Assembly: GCF_034932365.1 (NCBI RefSeq)
Contig: NZ_JAYGHR010000003.1
Coordinates: 62,001-126,000, forward strand
From: Capilliphycus robustus
Lineage (GTDB): Bacteria > Cyanobacteriota > Cyanobacteriia > Cyanobacteriales > Microcoleaceae
Length of the DNA: 64,000 nt
Direction of reading: 5' to 3'
Shown in pieces: positions 53,363 to 62,179 of this stretch. The notes under the pieces are model-generated. The model searched no databases, was not told where the DNA came from, and saw only the letters and a list, made by a program, of their open reading frames with translations. The position numbers and the translations under genes are program-made. Positions within the stretch are counted from its first letter, which is position 1. Every line of letters begins with the position of its first letter.

Positions 53363-54214
53363 TTAACTTGCGATCGCCGCAATAGAATCGCTATACTCTC
53401 TCTGGAGTCCCTTGAGAAAGTTTTGTTGTTGCAAAATCTCAAGCAAATCAATGTCATTTTCCAGTAGACAAGCGTGGCCACTGCTGGGTAAAACCACCAA
53501 GCGAGTATGAGGCAGATGTTTCGCTAATAATTTGGCTTCTGTCACCGAAGGAAGTAATAAATCTGACGCACCTGCAATCACCAGCACAGGTTTTTTGAGT
53601 TGGCGGAGTCGGTGCGTATCGAGTGTAAAAGATTGCAGTAATTCAAGCCGCCAGGCTGATGTTTGTTGGGGAACAGATTTCATCGTTGTAATCAGGGCTT
53701 GGCGATCGGAGGGTGAAATCCGCCCTAAAGACGCCAAAAAAGGCAATAGACCCAGCACAGAAGCCGGATAAAACCATCCCGGCATAGATTGAGTTAAAAA
53801 TGATCCCCACTGAAGCCAAGGTTGCTGCTTAAAAGATGAAGCGGGATTCACTAAAATCAGTCGCTCCATTAGATGCGGGGCTTTCAGGGCGATATTCAAA
53901 GCCAAGCACCCCCCAAAAGATTCTCCACAAATATAAACGGCTCGTTGGGGATTTCGGTTGAGTTCAGCCTTGATCAGTGCGATCGTTCGGGCTGTGAGAG
54001 TATTCCAGTTTGAGCGGTCATCTAGGGGAATATTCAGACAGCGAATATCAAAAACATTGGCTAACTGGGGGATCTGTTTGTGCAGCAGTAGACCCGTACC
54101 GTCCATTCCCGGTAAAAAGATAAATAACGGTAAATGGGGTTTGGCTGGTGTGGGTTTGAGAAAGCAGATGGTCTTGATACTTTGGTTTTGTTCGACGAAC
54201 TCACTGGGGATCAT
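53363..54214 (-). CDS. Alpha/beta hydrolase, phytyl-ester-synthase-like
   Basis: 283 residues. The nucleophile elbow is GESFGG, the acid is in AGASDLLLPS and the base in PSSGHACLLE; the oxyanion region is FLPGMDGTGLLL. The sequence style matches the N-terminal esterase half of plant phytyl/fatty-acid ester synthases (PES), in which it is fused to an acyltransferase. Here the acyltransferase is the separate gene just upstream on the same strand (54310-55035, 95-base gap). Together they may store fatty acids or phytol as esters during chlorophyll turnover; that function is inference. Confidence 0.9.
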   Translation of the reverse strand: MIPSEFVEQNQSIKTICFLKPTPAKPHLPLFIFLPGMDGTGLLLHKQIPQLANVFDIRCLNIPLDDRSNWNTLTARTIALIKAELNRNPQRAVYICGESFGGCLALNIALKAPHLMERLILVNPASSFKQQPWLQWGSFLTQSMPGWFYPASVLGLLPFLASLGRISPSDRQALITTMKSVPQQTSAWRLELLQSFTLDTHRLRQLKKPVLVIAGASDLLLPSVTEAKLLAKHLPHTRLVVLPSSGHACLLENDIDLLEILQQQNFLKGLQREYSDSIAAIAS

Positions 54215-54309
54215 TGGATTTTGTCAAGAGCGAGGTTGACGGCTGAAATCGGCTTTCTCAATTGAGCGAACCGATTACTTAAGCGGGTTAATTTTCCACG
54301 CCTAAGTGG

Positions 54310-55035
54310 TTAAACACAGCCCTGATGTAATAAGTTTGCAATTTCATCTTGGCAATATGCTGTTAAATTGGCAACAAGTTCTCGGGCTTGTTTGCCTCGA
54401 TATTGCTGCTGCTGTTGGGGTTTGATCCAGTAGGGACGACCGATTAAAATATTAGCTCTTTTGTAAATCACCATTGGATGCCAACCGGATTGATCAAAGA
54501 GGGGTTCAGAAGGGTCAAACCAACTTAACAGGCGTAACGGGATACCGGAGCGAATCACTTGCTCATCAAAGGCGGCGATCGCCACGGGTAAAATTGCCAG
54601 ATCATCAACGGGAACTCGCCAAGCGAGGTGAGCAAATCCCCTTTGAAAAGAACCGACATGATTGGCAGATGTGGCTTTGACCATCGGTTGGGCGCCTTCG
54701 GGAAATACACCCACCATTTCTTGATTTTGCAACAGTTGACTGGCTTGATGCAAAAAATGTTGGGAGCGCTGGGTGGGTTCTTGTAGGGGAAAAGCCCCTA
54801 ATGTTGTGACAACATCCCGCAAGATTGGCACTTCACCCATATAGTGATGACAAGCAAAACGAATGGGACGACCTAGAGCGGCGGTTAACACCACTGGATC
54901 GAGAAAACTACGATGATTGCTCACGACCAATACCGCACTCCGGCGAGGAATCCGGTCTTCATTGTGCATAAATATTCGCGTTCCCAATGCCGTGAGCAAC
55001 CAACGCGAAGTTTGCACGGTTTGATCTGAAGACAT
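54310..55035 (-). CDS. LPLAT-family acyltransferase
   Basis: 241 residues. The acyltransferase motifs NHRSFLD (HX4D, about residues 39-45) and FPEGAQP are clear, with a hydrophobic lipid-facing segment (MGEVPILRDVVTTLGAFPL). The family transfers acyl groups, often to lysophosphatidate (PlsC type), but this version has the shorter plant-PES-like style. It is the upstream partner of the alpha/beta hydrolase at 53363-54214. Classical plsC is the main alternative. Confidence 0.88.
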   Translation of the reverse strand: MSSDQTVQTSRWLLTALGTRIFMHNEDRIPRRSAVLVVSNHRSFLDPVVLTAALGRPIRFACHHYMGEVPILRDVVTTLGAFPLQEPTQRSQHFLHQASQLLQNQEMVGVFPEGAQPMVKATSANHVGSFQRGFAHLAWRVPVDDLAILPVAIAAFDEQVIRSGIPLRLLSWFDPSEPLFDQSGWHPMVIYKRANILIGRPYWIKPQQQQQYRGKQARELVANLTAYCQDEIANLLHQGCV

Positions 55036-55570
55036 AATTAAGTATTTTTTTGAGTAGGTCTCAACTTGAGCAAAGGATTGTAATCTTAATATAACTTTAC
55101 ATTATGATCGATTATATCCTTCCCGGGCTGGGAATCCCTTCCCTCATTTTACCAAGTCCCTTCTGCTTTAACTCCCTCAACCTGTTGTTCAAAGACGATT
55201 ATTCAGTAGAGTGATAACTCTGAACAAAAATTAATAAAGTATTATAATCAGAAAGTTTGGTTGCAGTTAGTAACACTTGTCATTTGCAAAAATAGGACGT
55301 TTCTACTGATGTTGAGCAATTAACCCGAGTCAAAAGGTAATCAATTCAGTTTTATCCCTAAGCTATGATGAGAATTAGTTTTGAGTCAATCGACTTTGAC
55401 CCAATTCAACAATTGCCAAAAATTCACTAGCGGAATGGGTATTGGGCTACTCCGCTATGGAAATTAGTACATTTAACATTAGACAGCCGGAAAGTGGCAA
55501 ACCCCGCCCTGCTTTCCTCTCCTTCTTAGCGGATCAAGACCCCAGAAGGGATATCCAGCGGGAATATCTA
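55036..55570. other. Long region before metG, no gene seen
   Basis: 535 bases between the divergent acyltransferase and metG genes. The metG frame stays open back to 55442, but the preferred start is 55571. No repeat or RNA recognised. Confidence 0.45.
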
Positions 55571-57175
55571 ATGAAACCAAAAGAGACAAAAAACTTATTT
55601 TCCCTAACGACCCCTCTCTACTATGTTAACGATGTGCCTCATGTGGGGAGTGCCTATACCACAATGGCCGCCGATGCAGTGGCTCGATTTCAACGGCTGC
55701 AAGGGAAATCTGTACTCCTGATCACCGGAACTGATGAGCATGGTCAAAAGATTCAGCGCACCGCCGAAAGTCTTAATCGTTCTCCTCAAGACCATTGTGA
55801 TCAAATTGTCTCTAGCTTTGAAAGTCTGTGGGAAAAACTCGATATTCAATATGATCGCTTTAGCCGGACTACGGCTTCTCGTCATGCTGAGATCGTCAAG
55901 GAGTTTTTCGGGCGGGTTTGGGACAAAGGGGATATCTATCTCAGTCAACAACAGGGTTGGTATTGCGTAGCCTGCGAAGAATTCAAAGAGGAACGGGAAC
56001 TCATTGATCAAAAATACTGCCCCATTCATACGAATAAGCAAGTTGAATGGCGCGATGAGCAGAATTATTTCTTCCGGCTTTCTAAGTACCAAAAGCAACT
56101 CGAAGCCCTCTACCAAGAGCGACCTGACTTTATCCAACCCGAAAGTCGTCGGAATGAAGTCGTCAGTTTTGTTAGTCAGGGTTTAGAGGATTTTTCGATT
56201 TCCCGTTTGAATGTTGATTGGGGATTTCCTGTTCCGGTTGATCCCAACCAAACGATTTATGTCTGGTTTGATGCGCTTTTAGGTTATATCACCGCTTTAC
56301 TTGATCCCGACAGTGAACCGACACTGGAGAATGCTTTATCTAAATGGTGGCCGATTAATTTGCATTTGATTGGCAAAGATATCTTGCGTTTTCATGCGGT
56401 TTATTGGCCAGCGATGTTAATGTCTGCTGATTTACCCCTGCCCGGTCGTATCTTTGGACACGGATTTCTCACTAAAGATGGTAAGAAGATGGGGAAAAGC
56501 TTGGGCAACACACTTAACCCTGTTGAGTTAGTTAGTCAGTTTGGAGCGGATGCAGTTCGCTATTATTTTCTCAAAGAGATAGAATTTGGACAGGACGGTG
56601 ATTTCAATCTCACGCGGTTTGTCAACACGCTGAATGCTGATTTAGCCAACGACCTGGGGAATTTACTCAATCGAACACTCAGGATGGCTCACAAATACTT
56701 TGAAGGTCGCATTCCCAACGTTAGCGGTGCTGCAATTCCAGATGATCATCTTCTCAAATCTTACGCTGCCAATTTAGGCCAAACCGTCGCTCAAGGTTAT
56801 GAGAGTTTAGCGTTCAGCGAAGTCTGTATTGCGACTTTAAACCTCGTGCAAGCGGGCAATAAATACATTGATGAGCAAGCCCCTTGGACGCTGTATAAGC
56901 AAGGAAAGCTAGATTTAGTTGGATCTGTACTTTATTCTGTCCTGGAATCTGTTAGACTAGCAGCTTATCTACTCTCTCCTATTACGCCTAATCTCAGCAA
57001 TGAGATTTATCAGCAGCTTGGGTTCTCAATTGACTTCAATGACAAAACCACAGTTGAGACAGCAGTCCCCTTTGGGACTCATGCTAGATGGGGAGTATTG
57101 CCTGCCGAACAAGCGCTAGCCGAACCTCAACCGGTTTTCCAACGCTTGGAACTGCCAGAAACCGTTTCGTCATAG
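55571..57175 (+). CDS. metG: Methionyl-tRNA synthetase
   Basis: Charges tRNA(Met) with methionine. The ATG at 55571 (MKPKETKNLFSLTTPLYYVN) gives 534 residues, the normal cyanobacterial length; the open frame back to 55442 adds an unconserved-looking 43 residues. The HIGH motif is PHVGS near residue 20 and KMSKS is KMGKS near 309; a zinc-like knuckle YCVACEEF...KYCPIH is present. No C-terminal beta-tail domain. It is alone on its strand, 110 bases before the LabA-like gene. Confidence 0.96.
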   Translation: MKPKETKNLFSLTTPLYYVNDVPHVGSAYTTMAADAVARFQRLQGKSVLLITGTDEHGQKIQRTAESLNRSPQDHCDQIVSSFESLWEKLDIQYDRFSRTTASRHAEIVKEFFGRVWDKGDIYLSQQQGWYCVACEEFKEERELIDQKYCPIHTNKQVEWRDEQNYFFRLSKYQKQLEALYQERPDFIQPESRRNEVVSFVSQGLEDFSISRLNVDWGFPVPVDPNQTIYVWFDALLGYITALLDPDSEPTLENALSKWWPINLHLIGKDILRFHAVYWPAMLMSADLPLPGRIFGHGFLTKDGKKMGKSLGNTLNPVELVSQFGADAVRYYFLKEIEFGQDGDFNLTRFVNTLNADLANDLGNLLNRTLRMAHKYFEGRIPNVSGAAIPDDHLLKSYAANLGQTVAQGYESLAFSEVCIATLNLVQAGNKYIDEQAPWTLYKQGKLDLVGSVLYSVLESVRLAAYLLSPITPNLSNEIYQQLGFSIDFNDKTTVETAVPFGTHARWGVLPAEQALAEPQPVFQRLELPETVSS

Positions 57176-57285
57176 CCGGGCGCGATCGTTAAGCTTTACT
57201 TAAGATAACACATCTGTCTTCAATCTGACGACTTCACAACTCATTCAATAAACAATCCTTCGATAATAAACGAGGTATAAGAATC

Positions 57286-57903
57286 ATGTTTAATCCCCTG
57301 AAAAACGGCGAAATTTTTACGCCTGAACAAGTTCTCGAAAATCGAGGCCGGGTTGCTATCTTTATTGATGGTTCCAATCTATTCTATGCGGCTTTGCAAC
57401 TGGGCATGGAGATTGACTACACTAAATTGTTGTGTCGGTTGACTGGGGGATCACGGTTATTGCGTTCATTTTTCTATACGGGTGTTGATCGCACCAATGA
57501 AAAACAGCAAGGGTTTCTCTTGTGGATGCGTCGCAATGGCTACCGGGTGATCGCCAAAGATTTAGTTCAACTTCCCGATGGCTCTAAAAAAGCGAATTTG
57601 GATGTAGAAATTGCGGTGGATATGCTGGCTTTAGTCGGTTCCTACGACACGGCGGTTTTGGTTAGTGGAGATGGAGATCTCGCCTACGCCGTTGACTGTG
57701 TGAGCTATAGAGGAGTACGGGTGGAAGTCGTGAGTTTGCGATCAATGACCAGTGATAGTTTAATTAACGTTGCCGATCGCTATATTGATCTCGAAAATAT
57801 CAAGGAAGATATTCAGAAAAATCCTCGCAGCCCTAACAGCTATCCCTACCGTCCACTGTCCAGTATGAGTTTAATGGATCATCGCCAAATGGAGGGATCG
57901 TGA
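57286..57903 (+). CDS. LabA-like NYN domain protein
   Basis: 205 residues with a NYN (DUF88) PIN-like ribonuclease domain: FIDGSNLFYAALQL (first Asp), LDVEIAVDMLALV and VLVSGDGDLAYAVDCV (catalytic acids), SLINVADRYIDL. In Synechococcus LabA-type proteins modulate circadian output from KaiC; whether this copy does so is unknown. The stop is followed 10 bases later by the lptC gene, so the two may be one operon. Confidence 0.9.
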   Translation: MFNPLKNGEIFTPEQVLENRGRVAIFIDGSNLFYAALQLGMEIDYTKLLCRLTGGSRLLRSFFYTGVDRTNEKQQGFLLWMRRNGYRVIAKDLVQLPDGSKKANLDVEIAVDMLALVGSYDTAVLVSGDGDLAYAVDCVSYRGVRVEVVSLRSMTSDSLINVADRYIDLENIKEDIQKNPRSPNSYPYRPLSSMSLMDHRQMEGS

Positions 57904-57913
57904 GATCACGAGC

Positions 57914-59137
57914 ATGAATAGCAGGTGGGGATTTTTCAAATCGATCACGGTTAGAAATCAAGCTCAACCTCAACTTTTCCCGAGTATTAGCAGTCCTTTT
58001 TCTCGGGGAATTTTGGGGGTTGTGCTTGGGATCACGATTTTAGCAGGAGTTTCAGGCTGTACTCCCCCAGAGCTACCTGAAAATGAGGTCACTGAGACTC
58101 AACCTGCACCCGAAGAGGAATTTGACAATAGTTTGACCCTGGATGATGTTACCCTCGAACAGGCCAACGAGAAGGGGGAATTATTGTGGCGAGTCCAGTC
58201 CAACCAAGCAAGCTACAGTAAAGACAATCGCATTGCCAAGGTGACTAAGCCCGTTGGTGAACTGTTTCGCGATGGCAAACTGCTCTACAAAGTGCAAGCT
58301 GAAGTCGGAGAAGTTTATCAAGATAACAAACGGATTGTCTTACGCGATAACATTGTTGCTACCGATATGGATCAGGGCTTAGTGTTGCGCGGAAATTTTT
58401 TAGAGTGGATCGTCGATCAGGAAATTTTGGTTGTTCGCAATGGAGTAACCGGAGAACACAAAGATCTGAATTTCCTTGCTTCTGAAGTACAAGCGTTTAA
58501 CCGAGAAAAACGGATCGAGTTTTGGAATCAGGTGACGGTTAATGTCAAAGATCCAGTTGTTCAATTACGCACGGATCATGTGATTTGGGAATGGGATCAA
58601 GAAAAACTGATTGCGGATCGGCGGGTGGAAGTCGATCGTTATCAGGATGAAACCGTTACGGATAGGGGTGTAGCCGGGGAAGCGATCATTGATCTGAAAA
58701 CTCAATTCGCTGACCTGAAGAAAAATGTTCAAGTTGCGCTTTCAGAACCGCCTCTGCAAATTGCTAGTAATCAGATCAAATGGCATTATGAAGATGGAAA
58801 AATCGGCTCTCCCCAAGCCATTACGATTATCCATCGAGAGGAACAAGTGACGGTCACAGCGAACCAGGGATGGGGCGATCTCAAAGAAGAACAGTTCGAT
58901 CTGGTGGGAAATGTAGTCGGGATCGGCCAAAAACGTCAATCTCAATTAAATACAGAGCAATTAACTTGGTCTGTCTCTCAACAACAGTTTCAGGCTCAAG
59001 GAAATGTTGTCTACCGTCAGATCGATCCCCCTTTGACTTTAATGGGGGATCAAGCGGTCGGTCAGTTTAGCAATGATACCATTGTCGTCAGCAGGGGTTC
59101 TAGTGGGGGTCAGGTGGTGACAGAGTTTGTTCCCTAG
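57914..59137 (+). CDS. lptC: LptC-like LPS transport protein
   Basis: 407 residues, a lipoprotein by its signal and lipobox (VVLGITILAGVSGC), followed by an OstA/LptC-type beta-jellyroll repeat pattern (GELLWRVQSNQASYS, IVLRDNIVATDMDQGL, RIEFWNQVTV, QVALSEPPLQIASNQI). In Gram-negative bacteria LptC bridges the LptB2FG transporter and the periplasmic LptA chain; the long cyanobacterial form combines several repeats. It follows the LabA-like gene closely. Reading as LptC is based on pattern, hence moderate gene-level confidence. Confidence 0.82.
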   Translation: MNSRWGFFKSITVRNQAQPQLFPSISSPFSRGILGVVLGITILAGVSGCTPPELPENEVTETQPAPEEEFDNSLTLDDVTLEQANEKGELLWRVQSNQASYSKDNRIAKVTKPVGELFRDGKLLYKVQAEVGEVYQDNKRIVLRDNIVATDMDQGLVLRGNFLEWIVDQEILVVRNGVTGEHKDLNFLASEVQAFNREKRIEFWNQVTVNVKDPVVQLRTDHVIWEWDQEKLIADRRVEVDRYQDETVTDRGVAGEAIIDLKTQFADLKKNVQVALSEPPLQIASNQIKWHYEDGKIGSPQAITIIHREEQVTVTANQGWGDLKEEQFDLVGNVVGIGQKRQSQLNTEQLTWSVSQQQFQAQGNVVYRQIDPPLTLMGDQAVGQFSNDTIVVSRGSSGGQVVTEFVP

Positions 59138-59152
59138 TGGTATTAGATGCAA

Positions 59153-59197
59153 TTTCTAACCCGATGACTGCGTGGTTTTTGCAGAGCCATGAGGTTA
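59153..59197 (-). pseudogene. Short fragment of a 52122-type tnpB
   Basis: On the minus strand it reads LTSWLCKNHAVIGLE, identical to residues in the full-length TnpB at 52122-53213 (nucleotides nearly identical to 52427-52470). Only 15 codons remain, cut off by the right end of another TnpB element at 59202. Confidence 0.8.
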
Positions 59198-59201
59198 ACT
59201 T

Positions 59202-59240
59202 TTGACATCCTCCCCGTCGTAAACAACGGGGATTCCCAGC
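59202..59240 (-). mobile_element. Right end of an IS200/IS605-type element (reversed)
   Basis: Read on the minus strand: CCCCGTTG-TTTA-CGACGGGG hairpin followed by AGGATGTCAA, the same end as at 2758-2793. It belongs to the truncated tnpB just to its right. Confidence 0.78.
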
Positions 59241-59246
59241 AGAAGA

Positions 59247-59792
59247 CTATTTCAAAATATCAAATATTGATAATTGAACAGCATTCTCTAGGTGGGTTGA
59301 CGTTTCACGGGCTGCTGCTTCAATAACCGAAGTCTCACGCCTGCCTCCGCGTCCGTTTAGGCTCTCCGAAAGTCCTCCGGCGAGTAAAATATTTGAGGCG
59401 GCATTACCGTCTCTGTCGTGAACTGCACCACAGTTCAAGCAAGTCCATTCCCGAACAGAAAGGTCTAATTTACCACCTTTAAAGCCGCAGCACGAACATC
59501 TTTGAGTAGTCGGCTCCCAACGGCTAATTACTCTAAATTCTCTGCCATACTTTTCGGCTTTACCTTCAAGAAGGGTTCTAAATTGTCTCCACCCTAAATC
59601 ACTAATTGCTTTGGAAAGTTTACGATTTTTGACCATTCCTGACACATTCAAATCTTCCAGAACAATCACTTGGTTTTCGATGATTATTTGGGTTGATAGT
59701 TTGTGGAGAAAGTCTTTGCGGGTGTCCTTCATTTGGGCGTAGATTTTAGCTTCAACCAATAATTGACTATTATAGCAGAAGTCAGGAGACAC
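59247..59792 (-). pseudogene. 5'-truncated tnpB
   Basis: 181 codons that contain only the C-terminal half of TnpB: VIVLEDLNVSGMVKN (RuvC-II Glu), the zinc ribbon CSCCG...CLNCG and HDRDGNAASN (RuvC-III Asp). The N-terminal domain and RuvC-I Asp are missing, and recognisable TnpB sequence begins only near 59760 (VEAKIYAQMKDTRK). Distinct from the 52122 TnpB but the same type as the right ends at 1027 and 2758. Non-functional as a nuclease. Confidence 0.85.
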
Positions 59793-59920
59793 CGAGACAG
59801 AATTGAAACCTTTATAATAAAAGGATTTGACAGAAAAACAGTGTCCTAATCAAAGGCTTCGACTGCTATAGCGCTACGCGCAAGTCAGAAGTCAGAAGTC
59901 AGAAGCGCAAAGTGCGGTGA

Positions 59921-60168
59921 GTGCAGCGCGGTCTTGGGGTTTCCCCAAGTGGAGCGACTGCCGAACCCGGAGGGTCTTGGGGGTTTCCCCCACGCAGCAC
60001 CTTTGCCACGAGAGTCAGAAGTAGACTACAGCAGGCTTTCAGCTTCTTAAAAAGTTTGGCGGGAACGTCCGGTATAAACGCCTGGGGAGACCCCAGGCGA
60101 CACGGACTCCGGAAACCGACACCGCCACGGCAGTTGCTCCACTTGGGGAGACCCCAAGACCGCACTGC
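59921..60168. repeat. GC-rich 250-base palindromic element
   Basis: Arms GTGCAGCGCGGTCTTGGGGT plus TTCCCCAAGTGG.GCGACTGCC (59921-59962) and the complement GGCAGTTGCTCCACTTGGGG plus AGACCCCAAGACCGCACTGC (60129-60168) are about 40 bases each, nearly complementary. A nested perfect hairpin CGCCTGGGG-AGA-CCCCAGGCG lies at 60079-60099. GC content is well above the surroundings. The two long frames drawn over it on opposite strands are products of the palindrome. Confidence 0.75.
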
Positions 60169-60225
60169 CTCAACTTTTCGCTTTTACTAATGTCCTAACC
60201 ATAATGCGTAGTGCTATATAACTGA

Positions 60226-60262
60226 AAAAGTTGGGTTTCACAATGTTCAACCCAACCTACTC
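60226..60262. repeat. Degenerate GTTGGGTT palindrome
   Basis: GTTGGGTTTCACAATGTTCA followed by ACCCAACCTAC, a short relative of the GTAGGTTGGGTT repeats at 26327-27748, just beyond the sqdB stop. Confidence 0.55.
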
Positions 60263-60291
60263 TAGGAATGCGTTTTAATATCCGTTTCCGA

Positions 60292-61467
60292 TTATTTTGC
60301 CATCTTAGCTGAACCGGGATTTCGCCAAGACACTTTGGGTAAAATTTCGTTCTTGTCAACCCGATTCTTATATTTCATTGCAAAGTTCAACAACGAATCT
60401 AACAGGGAATCAGACAGATAATGAGGTTGTAATCCCAAATCCAACAAATTGGTATTTTTGGCGTTGAAATAATGATTTTCTAGTTCAACCCGGGGATTTT
60501 CCATATTTTGAATATCAACATCTAACCCCACTGCATTTCCGGCTTTCTTCACCATCATGGCTAAATCGCCAACGCTAAACATTTCGGTAAACTGGTTAAA
60601 GACACGGAATTGACCGGGTTCTGCGGGAGTCGCAATCGCTAATTCCACACAACGAACCGTATCCCGAATATCAAGAAATGCCCTAGTTTGTCCGCCTTTG
60701 CCATAAACGGTAAGCGGATGACCAATAGCGGCTTGAATACAGAAACGGTTTAAAGCAGTTCCAAATACACCATCATAGTCGAGACGATTAATCAACATTT
60801 CATCCATCCCGGTTTCATCGGTGAGAACCCCATAAACCACCCCTTGGTTTAAATCCGTCGCCCGTAGACCCCAGATTTTACACGCAAAATGGATATTATG
60901 GCTATCGTGAACCTTTGACAAATGATAGAAACTTCCGGGTTGCTTGGGATAGGGTAAAGTATCCTTACGCCCGTTGTGTTCAATGGTGATATAACCTTCT
61001 TCGATATCAATATTCGGAGTCCCGTATTCACCCATCGTTCCCAGTTTCACCAGATGACTGTCGGGGAAATGTTCGCGCATTGCGTATAAAATATTCAAAG
61101 TTCCCACGACGTTGTTAACTTGGGTGAGAACCGCGTGTTCCCGGTCTATCATGGAAAAGGGCGCTGACCGTTGTTCTCCGAAGTGAACAATCGCTTCCGG
61201 TTCAAACTCGAGTAAACTATCGAGCAGGAAGCTATAGTCGTTGATATCGCCCACATACAGGTCGATAGACTTCCCCGTTAAATCTTTCCAGCGTTGAATG
61301 CGTTGATGAATGGGTGCGATTGGGGTTAGGGTATCAATACAAAGCTGTTGATCCCAGTGTCGCCGGACTAAGTTATCTAATATCCCAACTTCATAGCCTC
61401 GGTTGGATAAATGGAGGGCTGTCGCCCAACCGCAGTAGCCATCACCACCAATTACCAGAACTTTCAT
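60292..61467 (-). CDS. sqdB: UDP-sulfoquinovose synthase
   Basis: Builds UDP-sulfoquinovose from UDP-glucose and sulfite for the thylakoid sulfolipid SQDG. 391 residues, the usual length. An extended short-chain dehydrogenase fold: NAD-binding GGDGYCGWATALHL at 7-20, LGTMGEYGTPNIDIEEGY, the active YHLSK, and DLNQGVVYGVLTDET with RAFLDIRDTVRC. All sulfolipid-synthase hallmarks are present. Single gene, start ATG 61467, no sqdX neighbour in the window. Confidence 0.97.
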   Translation of the reverse strand: MKVLVIGGDGYCGWATALHLSNRGYEVGILDNLVRRHWDQQLCIDTLTPIAPIHQRIQRWKDLTGKSIDLYVGDINDYSFLLDSLLEFEPEAIVHFGEQRSAPFSMIDREHAVLTQVNNVVGTLNILYAMREHFPDSHLVKLGTMGEYGTPNIDIEEGYITIEHNGRKDTLPYPKQPGSFYHLSKVHDSHNIHFACKIWGLRATDLNQGVVYGVLTDETGMDEMLINRLDYDGVFGTALNRFCIQAAIGHPLTVYGKGGQTRAFLDIRDTVRCVELAIATPAEPGQFRVFNQFTEMFSVGDLAMMVKKAGNAVGLDVDIQNMENPRVELENHYFNAKNTNLLDLGLQPHYLSDSLLDSLLNFAMKYKNRVDKNEILPKVSWRNPGSAKMAK

Positions 61468-61549
61468 AAACTCAATTGCATCTCGGTTTGCTGATACTGG
61501 GTTAATGTATCAGGAATTGGTACCCTGTGGACTGTTTTGTTTAAGTTGA

Positions 61550-62140
61550 TTAAATTTTGACTTCTGACGCGAAACTCGCCCAACGCACAAATTCAAAGGG
61601 TCCGGCGACTGATCCCCAAATATGTTCATCGGTTTCGGGGTCTCGTCCTCGGTCATGGCTAACCATGCGGTTTTCATAGACTTCAAACCAACTATCGAGA
61701 TAGGTGAGTTGACCTTTGCGTTCTACCATACACCCTTTTCCGGGTTCGACTTCTGCTTTGAAGCTGTGACCTGTCCAACGGGTGATAAAGCTACAACAGG
61801 GGAGTTTTTTGATTTGTTCCCGTTTGAGGTCTTTGAGGCGTTCTGGTTGACGGGAGGCACCGTAAAATTGGTCTTGGTTATCAATGGCGTAGTTTTCGAT
61901 CTCGATATAATCTTCCCGAGGAATGAATTTGAGAATTCGCACGCGATAGGGTTGATTCAGGATATAATCATAGGCCTGTTCGAGGTAGAGACTCACTCCG
62001 TCTAATAATTCTGTCGGTAACGGACGCATACAGACGCGAATATGCGCGAAAAAGGGCGGGTTTTCAAACGCCTGGGGTTGGTTGCTAAAATCAGAAGCCA
62101 TCCAACGGGCTAAGGTGGCGATATCGGTTGAATGAGTCAT
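61550..62140 (-). CDS. cpcT: CpcT/CpeT-family phycobiliprotein lyase
   Basis: 196 residues, matching CpcT length. CpcT attaches phycocyanobilin to Cys-153 of the phycocyanin beta subunit (CpcB). Conserved phrases: FSNQPQAFENPPFFAHI, RVCMRPLP, DGVSLYLEQAYDYILNQPYR, FYGASRQPERL, GCMVERKGQ and WGSVAGPFEFVRWASFA. CpeT (phycoerythrin) is the main alternative within the family. Indicates a phycobilisome-containing cell. Followed 40 bases later by a lipoprotein gene ending in the other direction of transcription order; likely independent. Confidence 0.93.
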   Translation of the reverse strand: MTHSTDIATLARWMASDFSNQPQAFENPPFFAHIRVCMRPLPTELLDGVSLYLEQAYDYILNQPYRVRILKFIPREDYIEIENYAIDNQDQFYGASRQPERLKDLKREQIKKLPCCSFITRWTGHSFKAEVEPGKGCMVERKGQLTYLDSWFEVYENRMVSHDRGRDPETDEHIWGSVAGPFEFVRWASFASEVKI

Positions 62141-62179
62141 TTTTCAGGAATTCGTAAATTTTTGATTAGGATAGCAAAT

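Noticed and set aside
59899..60190. Overlapping 88- and 89-codon frames on both strands
   Set aside because: Both are produced by the GC-rich palindrome and mirror each other.
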